64,000 nt of DNA, from NCBI RefSeq assembly GCF_042432815.1, contig NZ_JBHLWM010000004.1:124001-188000 (forward strand). Reading direction: 5' to 3'. Shown in pieces: positions 33,381-42,113 of the stretch. Position numbers and translations under genes: made by a program. The stretch is from Rhodopseudomonas telluris. GTDB taxonomy: Bacteria > Pseudomonadota > Alphaproteobacteria > Rhizobiales > Xanthobacteraceae. The number at the start of each line of letters is the position of its first letter. Within the stretch, counting starts at the first letter, position 1. The notes under the pieces are model-generated. The model ran no database searches, was not told where the DNA came from, and saw only the letters and a program-made list of their open reading frames with translations.

Positions 33381-35527
33381 TGCGGATTTCCGTCGTTGGG
33401 CGTGTCGGCGTCGATCGGCGCGCCGGTGGCGGTGCGCGGCATGATAATGCGAAAAGTCGTGCCTTGTCCTAGTCTTGATTCCAGCATCATGCGGCCGCCC
33501 AGCTGCTGGGTGACCAGATTGTAAACGATGTGGAGGCCGAGGCCGGTGCCGCCGTCGTTGCGCCGGGTGGTGAAGAACGGGTCGAAGGCCTGGCGCTGCA
33601 CGTCCGGCGTCATGCCGGCGCCGTTGTCGGCGAACACGATCTCGACGTCGTCGCCGCGCGGCCGGGCCGAGATGCTGATGGTCCCGGCGCGGCCGTCCGC
33701 GAAGGCGTGGTTGACGGCGTTGAGGAACAGATTGGTCAGGATCTGGCCGTAGGAGCCCGGATAGCCGTCGATCAGCAGCCCGTCGGGCATGTCGATCGAC
33801 AGCTCGATCGGCGCCCGCTTCAGCACCGGCTTGAGGCTGGTGATGATCTGGTCGGTGGCCTCGTGCAGATCGAACGCGCGGCGCTCGGCGTGGGAGCGGT
33901 CGACCGCGACCTGCTTGAACGACTGGATCAGTTCGGCGGCGCGCTGCAGATTTGCGACGAGCTGATGAGCCGCATCGTGCGACGAGCGAACGAATTCCTC
34001 GAGTTGTGAACGCCGCAGCGGCGTATCGCCTTTCAAGTCGGCTTCGAACAGCGTCGCCTTGCGGGCGAAGCTCGACGCCACCGTCAGGCTGATGCCGATC
34101 GGATTGTTGACCTCATGGGCGATTCCCGCCACCAGCCCGCCGAGCGCGGCCAACCGCTCGGCATCGATCAAATTCTGCTGCGCGGTATTGAGTTCGAGCA
34201 GCGCGCTCTCGGCCTTCTCCTTGGAGGCGCGCAGGTCGTCCTCGGCGCGGCGCTTGTCGATCGCGTTCTCGCGAAACACCTCGACGGCGCGCGCCATCGC
34301 GCCGACCTCGTCGCGGGCGTCGGTGCCGGCGACCCGCCGGCCGTAATCGCCCGAGGTGATGGCGTGCATCGCCGACAGGATCTGGTGCAGCGGCTTGCGG
34401 ATGCTGAGCGCGATGATCGTACTGGCCACCAGGATCACCGCGATGAAGATCACCGCGATCCACAGCACCTTGCGCGAGATGTTGGTCAGGGTGCGGTCGA
34501 AGGTCTGCTGCGCCTTCTGCTCGCGCTGGCGCATCTTCACCGACAGCGCGTCGATCGCCGCGATCGTCGCCGCCTGGCTGGCGTCGATCGAATGCCGCAG
34601 CAGGTCGCTGCGGCTGGCGAGCTGCTGCGAGAGGTCCTGCAGCCCGTCGCTGAGCGCCGCCGCGCGTTGCTTCAGCTTCTCCAGCGCCATGCGCTGCAGG
34701 TCGTTGTCGGACAGCCCGATCATCACCGGCACGGTGCGCTCGATCGTCTCGGTGTTGCGCCGCGCGTCCTCGGCCGCCTCCTTGGAGAGCGACAGATAAT
34801 ACGAATTGGCCGCCACCAGCATCGCCGTGAAGGCCTCGCGCGAGCGGCCGAGCGCCGGCCAGATCGGCGCGTCGCGCCGGCCGGTGGCGCCCTCGATCAC
34901 CGAATACAGCGCGGCGATGTCGCGCGCCGGTCCCTGGACCCGGTTCTCGTAGGTATCCTTGATCTTGGTCTGCAGCGCGCGCAGATCGCCGAAGCCGTTG
35001 AGAAAGCGCTCGGTCACGCGCTCCAGCTCGTCCACCGAGCCCGACAGCATCGGGTCGGTCGAGGCGCGGTTGCTGAGCGTGCCCAGCACGGCCTCGCGCA
35101 GCAGCAGGATCTCGGCGAACAGGTCCGGGCTCGGCTGGTTGATGTAGCGGTGGATGAGGTTCTGCAGCCGCCCGGTCTCGCTTTCCAGCAGGGCGAGGAT
35201 CTGGTCCGACGCGCGCACCTGGCGGACGTCGTCCCATGCCGTGCTCAGCACCCGGGCGCCGCTCCAGATCATGCTGGCGAGGATCAACACCACCAGCGAG
35301 TTCAGCGCCGCGATCGACAGGATGCGCCAGCGGATCGGCACGGCGCGCACCAGCCGCACCAGTCCGGAGCGGCTGGCGAAGCTCGCCCGCGCGTCGCTGC
35401 TGCCGTCCTGGCGCGCTGCTACCGGGTCCAAATCAGTCGGCCTTGCGGATGGCGATCGCTGCGCACGGGCCGGCCGCGCATGATGCCGATATGACGAACC
35501 GGACGTCGACCGAAGCTGCGGCCGCAT
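33350..35527 (-). CDS. Membrane sensor histidine kinase with HAMP domain
   Basis: About 725 residues: a first membrane segment (RILSIAALNSLVVLILASMIW), a helical periplasmic sensor of about 240 residues, a second segment (VLWIAVIFIAVILVASTIIALSI), a HAMP linker, a HisKA helix (ALGGLVAGIAHEVNNPIGISL) and a GHKL ATPase (LFLNAVNHAF, DNGAGM, GTGLGLHIV). The sensor resembles the all-helical type found in TorS-like kinases. The start is uncertain; the ATG at 35527 is taken, but a TTG nearer LDPVAARQDG would give a better N-terminus. The gene is divergent from a UgpB-like binding protein that may present ligand to the sensor. Confidence 0.88.
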   Translation of the reverse strand: MRPQLRSTSGSSYRHHARPARAQRSPSARPTDLDPVAARQDGSSDARASFASRSGLVRLVRAVPIRWRILSIAALNSLVVLILASMIWSGARVLSTAWDDVRQVRASDQILALLESETGRLQNLIHRYINQPSPDLFAEILLLREAVLGTLSNRASTDPMLSGSVDELERVTERFLNGFGDLRALQTKIKDTYENRVQGPARDIAALYSVIEGATGRRDAPIWPALGRSREAFTAMLVAANSYYLSLSKEAAEDARRNTETIERTVPVMIGLSDNDLQRMALEKLKQRAAALSDGLQDLSQQLASRSDLLRHSIDASQAATIAAIDALSVKMRQREQKAQQTFDRTLTNISRKVLWIAVIFIAVILVASTIIALSIRKPLHQILSAMHAITSGDYGRRVAGTDARDEVGAMARAVEVFRENAIDKRRAEDDLRASKEKAESALLELNTAQQNLIDAERLAALGGLVAGIAHEVNNPIGISLTVASSFARKATLFEADLKGDTPLRRSQLEEFVRSSHDAAHQLVANLQRAAELIQSFKQVAVDRSHAERRAFDLHEATDQIITSLKPVLKRAPIELSIDMPDGLLIDGYPGSYGQILTNLFLNAVNHAFADGRAGTISISARPRGDDVEIVFADNGAGMTPDVQRQAFDPFFTTRRNDGGTGLGLHIVYNLVTQQLGGRMMLESRLGQGTTFRIIMPRTATGAPIDADTPNDGNPQWPTRTISSS

Positions 35528-35632
35528 CTGGCGTCGCGGCTCGACTGGACAGCAGCAAGATCGATCCCATAGAGTTGCATCCCGAGACCGGGGCCGGAGA
35601 AGTCCCGCCAATGTAGCAGACCGGCGCAGGAC

Positions 35633-36973
35633 ATGGCTATCGGGAGTAAACGGCGGCGGGGGCGAGCCAGTATCCTGCTGACATTCGCCACGCTGCTGGC
35701 GTTCGCGGGGGCGGGGCCTGCGCGAGCGGCCACCGATATTGCCTGGTGGCACGCGATGTCGGGTCAGCTCGGCCGGCAGCTGGAAAAGCTGGCGGCGGAT
35801 TTCAACGCCTCACAGTCGGATTACCGCGTGGTGCCCAGCTACAAGGGCAACTACACCGAGACGGTGACGGCCTCGATCTTCGCATTCCGTTCCTCGAGCC
35901 AGCCGGCGATCGTGCAGGTCAACGAGATCGCCACCGCCACCATGATGGCGGCCAAGGGCGCGGTCTATCCGGTCTATGAACTCATGCGCGACGAGAACGA
36001 GGCGTTCTCGCCGGCCGACTATCTGCCGGCGGTGGCCGGCTATTACGTCGATCTCGCCGGCAACATGCTGTCGTTTCCGTTCAACGCCTCGACGCCGATC
36101 CTGTACTACAACAAGACGCTGTTCCGGAAAGCCGGGCTCGATCCCGACAAGCCGCCCGGCACCTGGCCGGAGCTCGGCGCCGCGGCGCAGAAGCTGGTCG
36201 AGAGCGGCGCGGCCTGCGGCTTCACCACGTCGTGGCCGTCCTGGATCAATGTCGAGAATTTCTCCGCCTATCACGACCTGCCGCTGGCGACCCGCGCCAA
36301 CGGCCTCGGCGGGCTCGACGCCGTGCTGGTGTTCAACAATCCGCTGCTGATCCGCCACGTCGCCCGGCTGGCCGAATGGCAGAAGACCAAGGCGTTCGAC
36401 TATGGCGGCCGCGCCACGACGGCCGAGCCGCGGTTCCAGCGCGGCGACTGCGGCATCTTCATCGGCTCCTCGGCGACCCGCGCCGACATCATCGCCAACT
36501 CCAAATTCGAGGTCGGCTATGGCCGGCTGCCATATTGGCCGGACGTGGCCGCTGCGCCGCAAAACACCATCATCGGCGGCGCCACCCTGTGGGTGCTGCG
36601 CGGCCGCCCGGCAGCTGAATATAAAGGCGTGGCGAAATTCTTCGCCTATCTGTCACGGCCGGAGGTGCAGGCAGCCTGGCATCAGGCCACCGGCTATCTG
36701 CCGGTGACGCGCGCCGCCTACGAGCTGAGCCGGGCGCAGGGCTTCTACGACCGCAACCCCGGAACCGCGATCTCGATCGAGCAGATGACGCTGAAACCGC
36801 CGACCGATAATTCGCGCGGCCTGCGGCTCGGGTCCTTCGTGCTGATCCGCGATGTCATCGACGATGAACTCGAACAGGCTTTCAGCGGCCGGAAGCCCGC
36901 CGGAGACGCGATGGATTCGGCCGTCGAGCGCGGCAACAAGCTGCTGCGGCAGTTCGAGCGCACTCAGCCCTGA
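35633..36973 (+). CDS. Extracellular solute-binding protein, UgpB-like
   Basis: The 446-residue protein has a signal peptide (ILLTFATLLAFAGAGPARA) and a type II sugar-binding fold close to UgpB, which binds sn-glycerol-3-phosphate: DIAWWHAMSGQLGRQLEKLAADFNASQ, YKGNYTETVTASIFAFRS, FPFNASTPILYYNK and GGATLWVLRG. No ugpAEC-type permease or ATPase is adjacent. It is divergent from a three-gene phosphorelay operon with only about 105 bases between starts. That arrangement suggests a periplasmic sensing partner rather than a pure transport role, but this is inference. Confidence 0.88.
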   Translation: MAIGSKRRRGRASILLTFATLLAFAGAGPARAATDIAWWHAMSGQLGRQLEKLAADFNASQSDYRVVPSYKGNYTETVTASIFAFRSSSQPAIVQVNEIATATMMAAKGAVYPVYELMRDENEAFSPADYLPAVAGYYVDLAGNMLSFPFNASTPILYYNKTLFRKAGLDPDKPPGTWPELGAAAQKLVESGAACGFTTSWPSWINVENFSAYHDLPLATRANGLGGLDAVLVFNNPLLIRHVARLAEWQKTKAFDYGGRATTAEPRFQRGDCGIFIGSSATRADIIANSKFEVGYGRLPYWPDVAAAPQNTIIGGATLWVLRGRPAAEYKGVAKFFAYLSRPEVQAAWHQATGYLPVTRAAYELSRAQGFYDRNPGTAISIEQMTLKPPTDNSRGLRLGSFVLIRDVIDDELEQAFSGRKPAGDAMDSAVERGNKLLRQFERTQP

Positions 36974-37055
36974 TATCTGCCGGGCAGTGATTGCGCAGAT
37001 CGGGTAGCGGCGGCATTTTTCCTGATGTGTGGTGTTTGTCACCTGCCGGACTGCG

Positions 37056-37340
37056 ATGGCGTCCGCCGTCGCCGGCAAGGACTGGAAAAAAACGGACCTC
37101 AGGGTGGATGACAATCGCAGATTTCCTCGACGCGACGTCGGGGAACCAGCTCATGTTTCTTTCAACGGCGTCAGCCTCGGCTGCGTCCTGCTCAACATCT
37201 CGGAGGAGGGAGCCGCCATCGAAGTCGAGAACACCGCTTACGTCCCGGAGCGGTTCCGCCTGGTGACGTCCGGTGGCGTTCGCTCCTGCCGCCTCGTCTG
37301 GATCAAACAGAACCGCATCGGCGTCGCCTTCGGCGATTAG
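37056..37340 (+). CDS. PilZ domain protein (c-di-GMP binding)
   Basis: The 94-residue protein is essentially one PilZ domain. It has both ligand motifs: RRFPRRD (RxxxR) and NISEEGAAI (the (D/N)xSxxG motif), followed by FRLVTSGGVRSCRLVWIKQNRIGVAF. Intact motifs predict cyclic di-GMP binding. Single-domain PilZ proteins usually pass the signal to a partner in motility, polysaccharide or adhesion control. The frame is open to a GTG at 37029; the ATG at 37056 is chosen. It stands alone. Confidence 0.87.
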   Translation: MASAVAGKDWKKTDLRVDDNRRFPRRDVGEPAHVSFNGVSLGCVLLNISEEGAAIEVENTAYVPERFRLVTSGGVRSCRLVWIKQNRIGVAFGD

Positions 37341-37399
37341 CGCGAAACGGCCCCGCGCCCAGCGCGCTCCGTCTCCCACGCGCCGGAGAGGGTTGGGAG

Positions 37400-37554
37400 G
37401 CGCCCCGCGCCCAGCGCGCCCCCTCTCCCGCTTGCGGGAGAGGGCTGGGGTGAGGGCGCCCCGAGCAGTGAGTCTGAGCTGAGATCCGCGGAGATCAGTG
37501 CCCTCACCCGGATCGCTGCGCGATCCGACCTCCCTCGCCGGCAGGAGAGGTTAA
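37400..37554. repeat. Intergenic repeat, family C (long copy)
   Basis: CCCTCTCCCGCTTGCGGGAGAGGG followed by CTGGGGTGAGGGCGCCCC matches 5849-5968 in inverse orientation, then GTGCCCTCACCCGGATCG and CCTCGCCGGCAGGAGAGG. It lies in the 418-base gap 37341-37758, which otherwise holds the transporter promoter. Confidence 0.75.
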
Positions 37555-37615
37555 GCCATCCCGAACCGCGGGCTCCGCATCCTGCCCCAGCGCTCAGAGC
37601 CGGCTGCACCAAATC

Positions 37616-37655
37616 TGCACTATAATTCTTGCCTTCGTTGTGTCCTGAATTATGC
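37616..37655 (+). promoter_or_regulatory. Candidate BoxR operator and promoter of the benzoate-cluster transporter
   Basis: TGCACTATAATTC at 37616-37628 matches the elements at 43874-43886 and 46592-46604. A partial inverted copy (TGAATTATGC) follows at 37646-37655. The TATAAT inside the element looks like a -10 box, so a bound repressor would block polymerase. It lies about 130 bases before the binding-protein gene. Confidence 0.65.
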
Positions 37656-37758
37656 TGCCGCTCAAGGTTCGGCACCAAGGCCCGGCCGGCGGCGACGCCG
37701 GGATGGACTCACAGCATAAAAAACACCGAACAAACAAACACCAAGGGGTAGGAACGCC

Positions 37759-38967
37759 ATGTCCGACAGTCGACGTCTGCCGTCTTTATCACGCCGCGCT
37801 CTGCTCACCGGCGCGGCCGGGGCCGCCACGCTCGCCAGCCTGCCGCGCTTCGCGACGCCCGCGCTGGCGCAGGCCGCGCCGCTCAAGGTCGGGCTGATGC
37901 TGCCCTACACCGGCACGTATGCGAAGCTCGGCCAGTTCATCGACGACGGCTTCCGGCTGCGCGTCGAGCAGCTCGGCGGCAAGCTCGGTGGCCGCGAGGT
38001 CACCTACGTGCAGGTCGACGACGAGTCCAAGCCCGAGACCGCGACCGACAACATGAACAGGCTGGTCGGCCGCGACAAGGTCGATGTGGTGATCGGCACG
38101 GTGCATTCCGGCGTCGCGATGGCGATGGTCAAGGTCGCGCGCGACTCGGGCACGATGCTGATCATTCCGAACGCTGGCGCCAACGACGCGACCGGACCGG
38201 CGTGTGCGCCCAACATCTTCCGCACCTCGTTCTCGAACTGGCAGACCACCTTCCCGATGGGCAAGGTGATGGCCGACGCCGGCATCAAGAACGTCGCCAC
38301 CATCACCTGGAAGTACACCGCCGGCGCCGAGATGGTCGGCGCCTTCGCGGAAAACTTCACCAAGAACGGCGGCAAGATCGTCGAGGATCTGACGCTGCCT
38401 TTCCCGCAGGTCGAATTCCAGGCGCTGATCACCCGCATCGCCCAGCTCAAGCCGGACGCGGTGTTCAGCTTCTTCGCCGGCGGCGGCGCGGTGAAGTTCG
38501 TCAAGGACTACGCGGCCGCGGGCCTCAACAAGTCGATTCCGCTGTACGGCGCCGGCTTCCTGACCGACGGCACCATCGAGGCGCAGGGCGAGGCCGCCAT
38601 TGGAATCAAGACCACGCTGCACTACGCCGACAATCTCGATAACCCTGCCAACGTCGCGTTCCTCAAGGCCTTCAAGGCCAAGACCCAGAAGGACGGCGAC
38701 ATCTACGCGGTGCAGGGCTTCGACGCCGCCTCGCTGCTCGAGATCGGCCTCGGCGCCGTCAAGGGCGACGCGGCCGCGCGCGACGCGATGATCAAGGCGA
38801 TGGCGGCGGCGAAGATCGACAGCCCGCGCGGCCCTTTGTCGTTCAACAAGGCCCACAACCCGATCCAGAACATCTACCTCCGCGAAGTCCGCAACGGCCG
38901 CAACGAACTGGTCTCGATCGCGCAAAGCGCCGTCGATGATCCCGCGCGCGGCTGCCGGATGACGTAA
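37759..38967 (+). CDS. ABC transporter substrate-binding protein of the benzoate cluster
   Basis: The 402-residue protein has a twin-arginine signal (SRRALLTGAAGAATLASL, cut near ALAQAA) and a type I Liv-like fold (LKVGLMLPYTGTYAKLGQFIDDGFRL, GREVTYVQVDDESKPETATDN). It should bind an aromatic acid, most likely benzoate, in the periplasm. It is the first gene of a five-gene ABC set (binding protein, two permeases, two ATPases) and has the shared operator element upstream. A 370-base gap with repeats follows before the permease. Confidence 0.9.
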   Translation: MSDSRRLPSLSRRALLTGAAGAATLASLPRFATPALAQAAPLKVGLMLPYTGTYAKLGQFIDDGFRLRVEQLGGKLGGREVTYVQVDDESKPETATDNMNRLVGRDKVDVVIGTVHSGVAMAMVKVARDSGTMLIIPNAGANDATGPACAPNIFRTSFSNWQTTFPMGKVMADAGIKNVATITWKYTAGAEMVGAFAENFTKNGGKIVEDLTLPFPQVEFQALITRIAQLKPDAVFSFFAGGGAVKFVKDYAAAGLNKSIPLYGAGFLTDGTIEAQGEAAIGIKTTLHYADNLDNPANVAFLKAFKAKTQKDGDIYAVQGFDAASLLEIGLGAVKGDAAARDAMIKAMAAAKIDSPRGPLSFNKAHNPIQNIYLREVRNGRNELVSIAQSAVDDPARGCRMT

Positions 38968-39007
38968 GTACTCGGCGTGTGAGGGGCGCAGCGACCGACA
39001 TACAGGT

Positions 39008-39130
39008 CGTCATGGCCGGGCTCGACCCGCCTGCGGGGCCGAAGCCCCTACGGCGCGGCGAAGGCCCGGCCATCCATCAAAAGATGACGTCCTTCAAACG
39101 TGGATTTCCGGGTCAAGCCCGGCAATGACG
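39008..39130. repeat. Degraded intergenic repeat, family D
   Basis: GTCATGGCCGGGCTCGACCCG...CGTGGATTTCCGGGTCAAGC...GGCAATGACG. Together with the family A copy it fills most of the gap 38968-39337. Confidence 0.55.
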
Positions 39131-39195
39131 GCGGAGCGGAAAGGGCTGGTACGGAAGGAGCGGTGTGGTGATTCAGCAGACACAAAGTAAGCCTC

Positions 39196-39297
39196 GTCAT
39201 TCCGGGACGCGCCTCTTGGCGCGGGCCCGGAATCCATATCCCCTGGCGGTGGTTATGGATTCCGGGCTCGCGAGCTGCGCTCGCGCCCCGGAATGAC
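39196..39297. repeat. Palindromic intergenic repeat, family A
   Basis: GTCATTCCGGGACGCGCC and GCGCCCCGGAATGAC outer arms, with GGAATCCATATCCCCTG and GGTTATGGATTCC inside. It separates the binding-protein gene from the permease gene. Confidence 0.85.
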
Positions 39298-39337
39298 GAA
39301 CGCAGAGGTGAGTACTCGTGCAATTAGGCCGTAAGCC

Positions 39338-40210
39338 ATGGACCTGATCACCTTCGGCGTGCAGCTGCTCAATGCCGTGCAATACGGCATGGTGCTGTTC
39401 CTGGTCGCCAGCGGGCTGACGCTGGTGTTCGGGATTCTCGGCGTGATCAACCTGGCGCACGGCGCGTTCTACATGCTGGGCGCGTACCTCGCTTATTGGA
39501 TCGCGCTGATCACCGGCAACTATCTCGCCGCGCTGGTCGGCGGCGTCGCGATCGCCTTCGTGCTCGGCCTCGCGCTGGAGAGCGTATTCATCCGCTGGCT
39601 GTACGGCCGCGATCATCTGGCGCAGGTGCTGCTGTCGTTCGGGCTGATCCTGGTGATCGACGAAGTCCGCCAGATCCTGTTCGGCAAGGACGTGCACTCG
39701 GTCGCGCCGCCCGACTGGCTGTCCGGCTCGCTGCAACTCACCGACAATCTGTCCTATCCGGTCTATCGGCTGGCGATCTGCGTGTTCTGTCTCGCGGTGG
39801 CGGCGCTGATCTTCCTGGTCATCACCCGCACCAAGATCGGCATGATCGTGCGCGCCGGCGCCGAGAACCGCGAGATGACCCGCGTGCTCGGCATCGACTA
39901 CGACAAGGTCAACCGGCTGGTGTTCGCCGTCGGCATCGCGCTCGCAGCATTGGGCGGCATCGTCACCGCGCCGATGTCCACCGTCTATCCCGGCATGGGA
40001 GACGGCATGCTCATTCTGTCTTTCGTGGTCGTCGTGCTCGGCGGCATCGGCTCGGTCGCCGGCGCCGCCATCGGCGCGCTGCTGATCGGCTTCACCGACA
40101 CCTTCGGCAAGGTGTTCTTCCCCAGCGTGTCCGGCATGCTGATCTATCTGCTGATGGCGCTGGTGCTGCTGTGGCGCCCCAACGGCATCCTCGGCCGGCG
40201 GGAAATGTGA
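39338..40210 (+). CDS. livH: Branched-chain (Liv-type) ABC transporter permease
   Basis: The 290-residue membrane protein has the LivH pattern: LLNAVQYGMVLFLVASGLTLVFGILGVINLAHGAFYMLGAYLAYW at the N-terminus and the ATPase-contact region AENREMTRVLGIDYDKVNRLVFAVGIALAALGGIVTAP. About eight membrane segments are visible. Its position in the benzoate cluster suggests aromatic-acid rather than branched-chain amino acid import. Confidence 0.92.
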   Translation: MDLITFGVQLLNAVQYGMVLFLVASGLTLVFGILGVINLAHGAFYMLGAYLAYWIALITGNYLAALVGGVAIAFVLGLALESVFIRWLYGRDHLAQVLLSFGLILVIDEVRQILFGKDVHSVAPPDWLSGSLQLTDNLSYPVYRLAICVFCLAVAALIFLVITRTKIGMIVRAGAENREMTRVLGIDYDKVNRLVFAVGIALAALGGIVTAPMSTVYPGMGDGMLILSFVVVVLGGIGSVAGAAIGALLIGFTDTFGKVFFPSVSGMLIYLLMALVLLWRPNGILGRREM

Positions 40211-40252
40211 GATGAACTTCGAGATAAATCCACGGCCTCACACCAGCCCCGC

Positions 40253-40342
40253 CGTCATGCCCGGGCTCGTCCCGGGCATCCACGAATCGGCGCCCGCGTC
40301 GAAGCAAGGACGTGGATGGCCGGGACGAGCCCGGCCATGACG
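40253..40342. repeat. Palindromic repeat, family D, overlapping a start codon
   Basis: GTCATGCCCGGGCTCGTCCCGGG...CGTGGATGGCCGGGACGAGC...GGCCATGACGG. The terminal GGCCATGACGG supplies the ATG (40337) chosen for the next permease gene, so the repeat invades the 5' end of a coding sequence. Confidence 0.8.
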
Positions 40343-41362
40343 GAGAAGAGGGCGAGCCTAATTCGATCGAGTGCTGTACCGGCGCTCTGCCTTGCGGCCG
40401 CGATCGCGCTGCCGTTCGTCGTGCCGCAATACTACGTGCAGTTCGCCAGCAAGGTGCTGATCCTCGGCGTGCTGGCGATGGCCCTCAATCTGGTGGTCGG
40501 GCAGGGCGGGCTGGTGTCGCTGTGTCATGCGGCGTTCTTCGGCCTCGCCGGCTATGTGCTGGCGCTGATGTCGCCGAAATACGACCCGGCCTCGCTGCTG
40601 CTGACGCTGCCGGCCGCGGTGATCGCCGCCGGCGTGGTGGCGCTGATCATCGGCGCGCTGGCGCTGCGTACCCGCGGCGTGTACTTCATCATGGTCACGC
40701 TCGCCTTCGGCGAGATGCTGTTCTACCTGTTTCACGACGCCGATTTCGCCGGCGGCTCCGACGGCGCCTTCATCAACGCCAAGCCCGAGTTGGTTGTCGC
40801 CGGCGTCCGCCTGCTCGATCTCGACAAGCCGCTGGTGTTCTACTTCGTGGTGCTCGCCGTCACCGTCGGCGCGATCGCGCTGCTGACCATGCTGGTGCGC
40901 TCGCCATTCGGTCACGCGCTCGCCGCCGCGCGCGATAACGAACGCCGCGCCCGCGCGCTCGGCTTTCCGATCTTTCGCATCCGCCTGATCGCCTTCACGC
41001 TGTCGGGCGCACTCGCCGGCCTCGCCGGTTACTTCGCGGCGATCCAGTTCGGCTTCGTGGCGCCGCAGATGCTCGGCTGGCACCAGTCCGCCGTCGCGCT
41101 GGTGATGGTGCTGATCGGCGGGCTCAGCACCGTCTCCGGCCCGCTGATCGGCGCGCTGGTGCTGCTCGGGCTCGAAGAGGTGCTGAAGGCGACGTTCGAG
41201 CAGTGGAAGCTGATCGAAGGCGTCATCGTCATCGCCATCGTGCTGCTGCTGCCGAACGGCGTGCGCCAGCTGTGGCCGATGCTGGCGGGCGAGCGCGCGC
41301 CCATGCGCGCGAACAAGCCCGCATCACCCGCCGCCGCGGCGCCGGAGACCGGCCATGCCTGA
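40337..41362 (+). CDS. livM: Branched-chain (Liv-type) ABC transporter permease
   Basis: About 341 residues with eight to ten membrane segments and the LivM pattern: LGVLAMALNLVVGQGGLVSLCHAAFFGLAGYVLAL, LRTRGVYFIMVTLAFGEMLFYLFHDADF and the cytoplasmic loop AARDNERRARALGFPIFRIRLIAFTLSGALAGLAGYF. The ATG at 40337 lies in the family D repeat; an ATG at 40316 is also in the repeat and no later good start exists. It overlaps the ATPase gene by eight bases. Confidence 0.9.
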   Translation: MTEKRASLIRSSAVPALCLAAAIALPFVVPQYYVQFASKVLILGVLAMALNLVVGQGGLVSLCHAAFFGLAGYVLALMSPKYDPASLLLTLPAAVIAAGVVALIIGALALRTRGVYFIMVTLAFGEMLFYLFHDADFAGGSDGAFINAKPELVVAGVRLLDLDKPLVFYFVVLAVTVGAIALLTMLVRSPFGHALAAARDNERRARALGFPIFRIRLIAFTLSGALAGLAGYFAAIQFGFVAPQMLGWHQSAVALVMVLIGGLSTVSGPLIGALVLLGLEEVLKATFEQWKLIEGVIVIAIVLLLPNGVRQLWPMLAGERAPMRANKPASPAAAAPETGHA

Positions 41363-42113
41363 GACCACGCTACGCGCCGAGCGACTGGGCAAACGCTTCG
41401 GCGGCCTGCGCGCCGTTGCCGAGGTGTCGATCGAGATCCGGCGCGGCGAGATCCACGCGGTGATCGGCCCCAACGGCGCCGGCAAATCGACGCTGATCAA
41501 TCTGCTGTCGGGCGAACTGATCGCCAGCTCTGGCGAAATCAAGCTGGGCGAAACTGATATCACCAGCCTCGCCCCCGACAAGCGCGCCCGCGCCGGCATC
41601 GGCCGCGCGTTCCAGAAGACCACAATCTTCCCGCGCTTCACCGTTCACGAAAACGTCCGCCTCGCCGCGCAGGCGCGCTCGCGCGCGCCGCTGCGGATGT
41701 TCGGCGGCGCCTTCGCCGATCCCGACGTGCAGCGTCGCACGGCCGATGCGATCAGCCGCGCCGGCCTCGCCGGCCGCGAAAGTATCATCGCCAACGTGCT
41801 CAGCCATGGCGAGCAGCGCCAGCTCGAGATCGCCATGGTCCTCGCAACCGATCCGGCGATCGTGCTGCTCGACGAGCCGCTCGCCGGCATGGGCCAGCTC
41901 GAGGCGCGCGGCATCATCGCGCTGATTGCCTCGCTGCGCGAACGCCACGCAGTCCTGATTGTCGAGCACGACATGGACGCGGTATTCGAGCTGGCCGACC
42001 GGCTGACGGTGATGCAGGACGGTCAGGTGATTGCCTCAGGTTTGCCACAAGACGTGCGCGTGCATCCCGCGGTGCGGGCGGCATATCTGGGTACCCACGG
42101 AGACGCCGCATGA
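41355..42113 (+). CDS. livG: ABC transporter ATP-binding protein, LivG type
   Basis: The 252-residue ATPase has Walker A GPNGAGKS, FQKTTIFP (Q-loop), the signature LSHGEQRQLEIA (LSxGExR form used by LivG), Walker B AIVLLDEPLAGMG and the switch His (VEHDMD). The C-terminal segment (GLPQDVRVHPAVRAAYLG) is the LivG tail. It powers the permease pair; start and stop codons overlap its neighbours on both sides. Confidence 0.95.
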   Translation: MPETTLRAERLGKRFGGLRAVAEVSIEIRRGEIHAVIGPNGAGKSTLINLLSGELIASSGEIKLGETDITSLAPDKRARAGIGRAFQKTTIFPRFTVHENVRLAAQARSRAPLRMFGGAFADPDVQRRTADAISRAGLAGRESIIANVLSHGEQRQLEIAMVLATDPAIVLLDEPLAGMGQLEARGIIALIASLRERHAVLIVEHDMDAVFELADRLTVMQDGQVIASGLPQDVRVHPAVRAAYLGTHGDAA

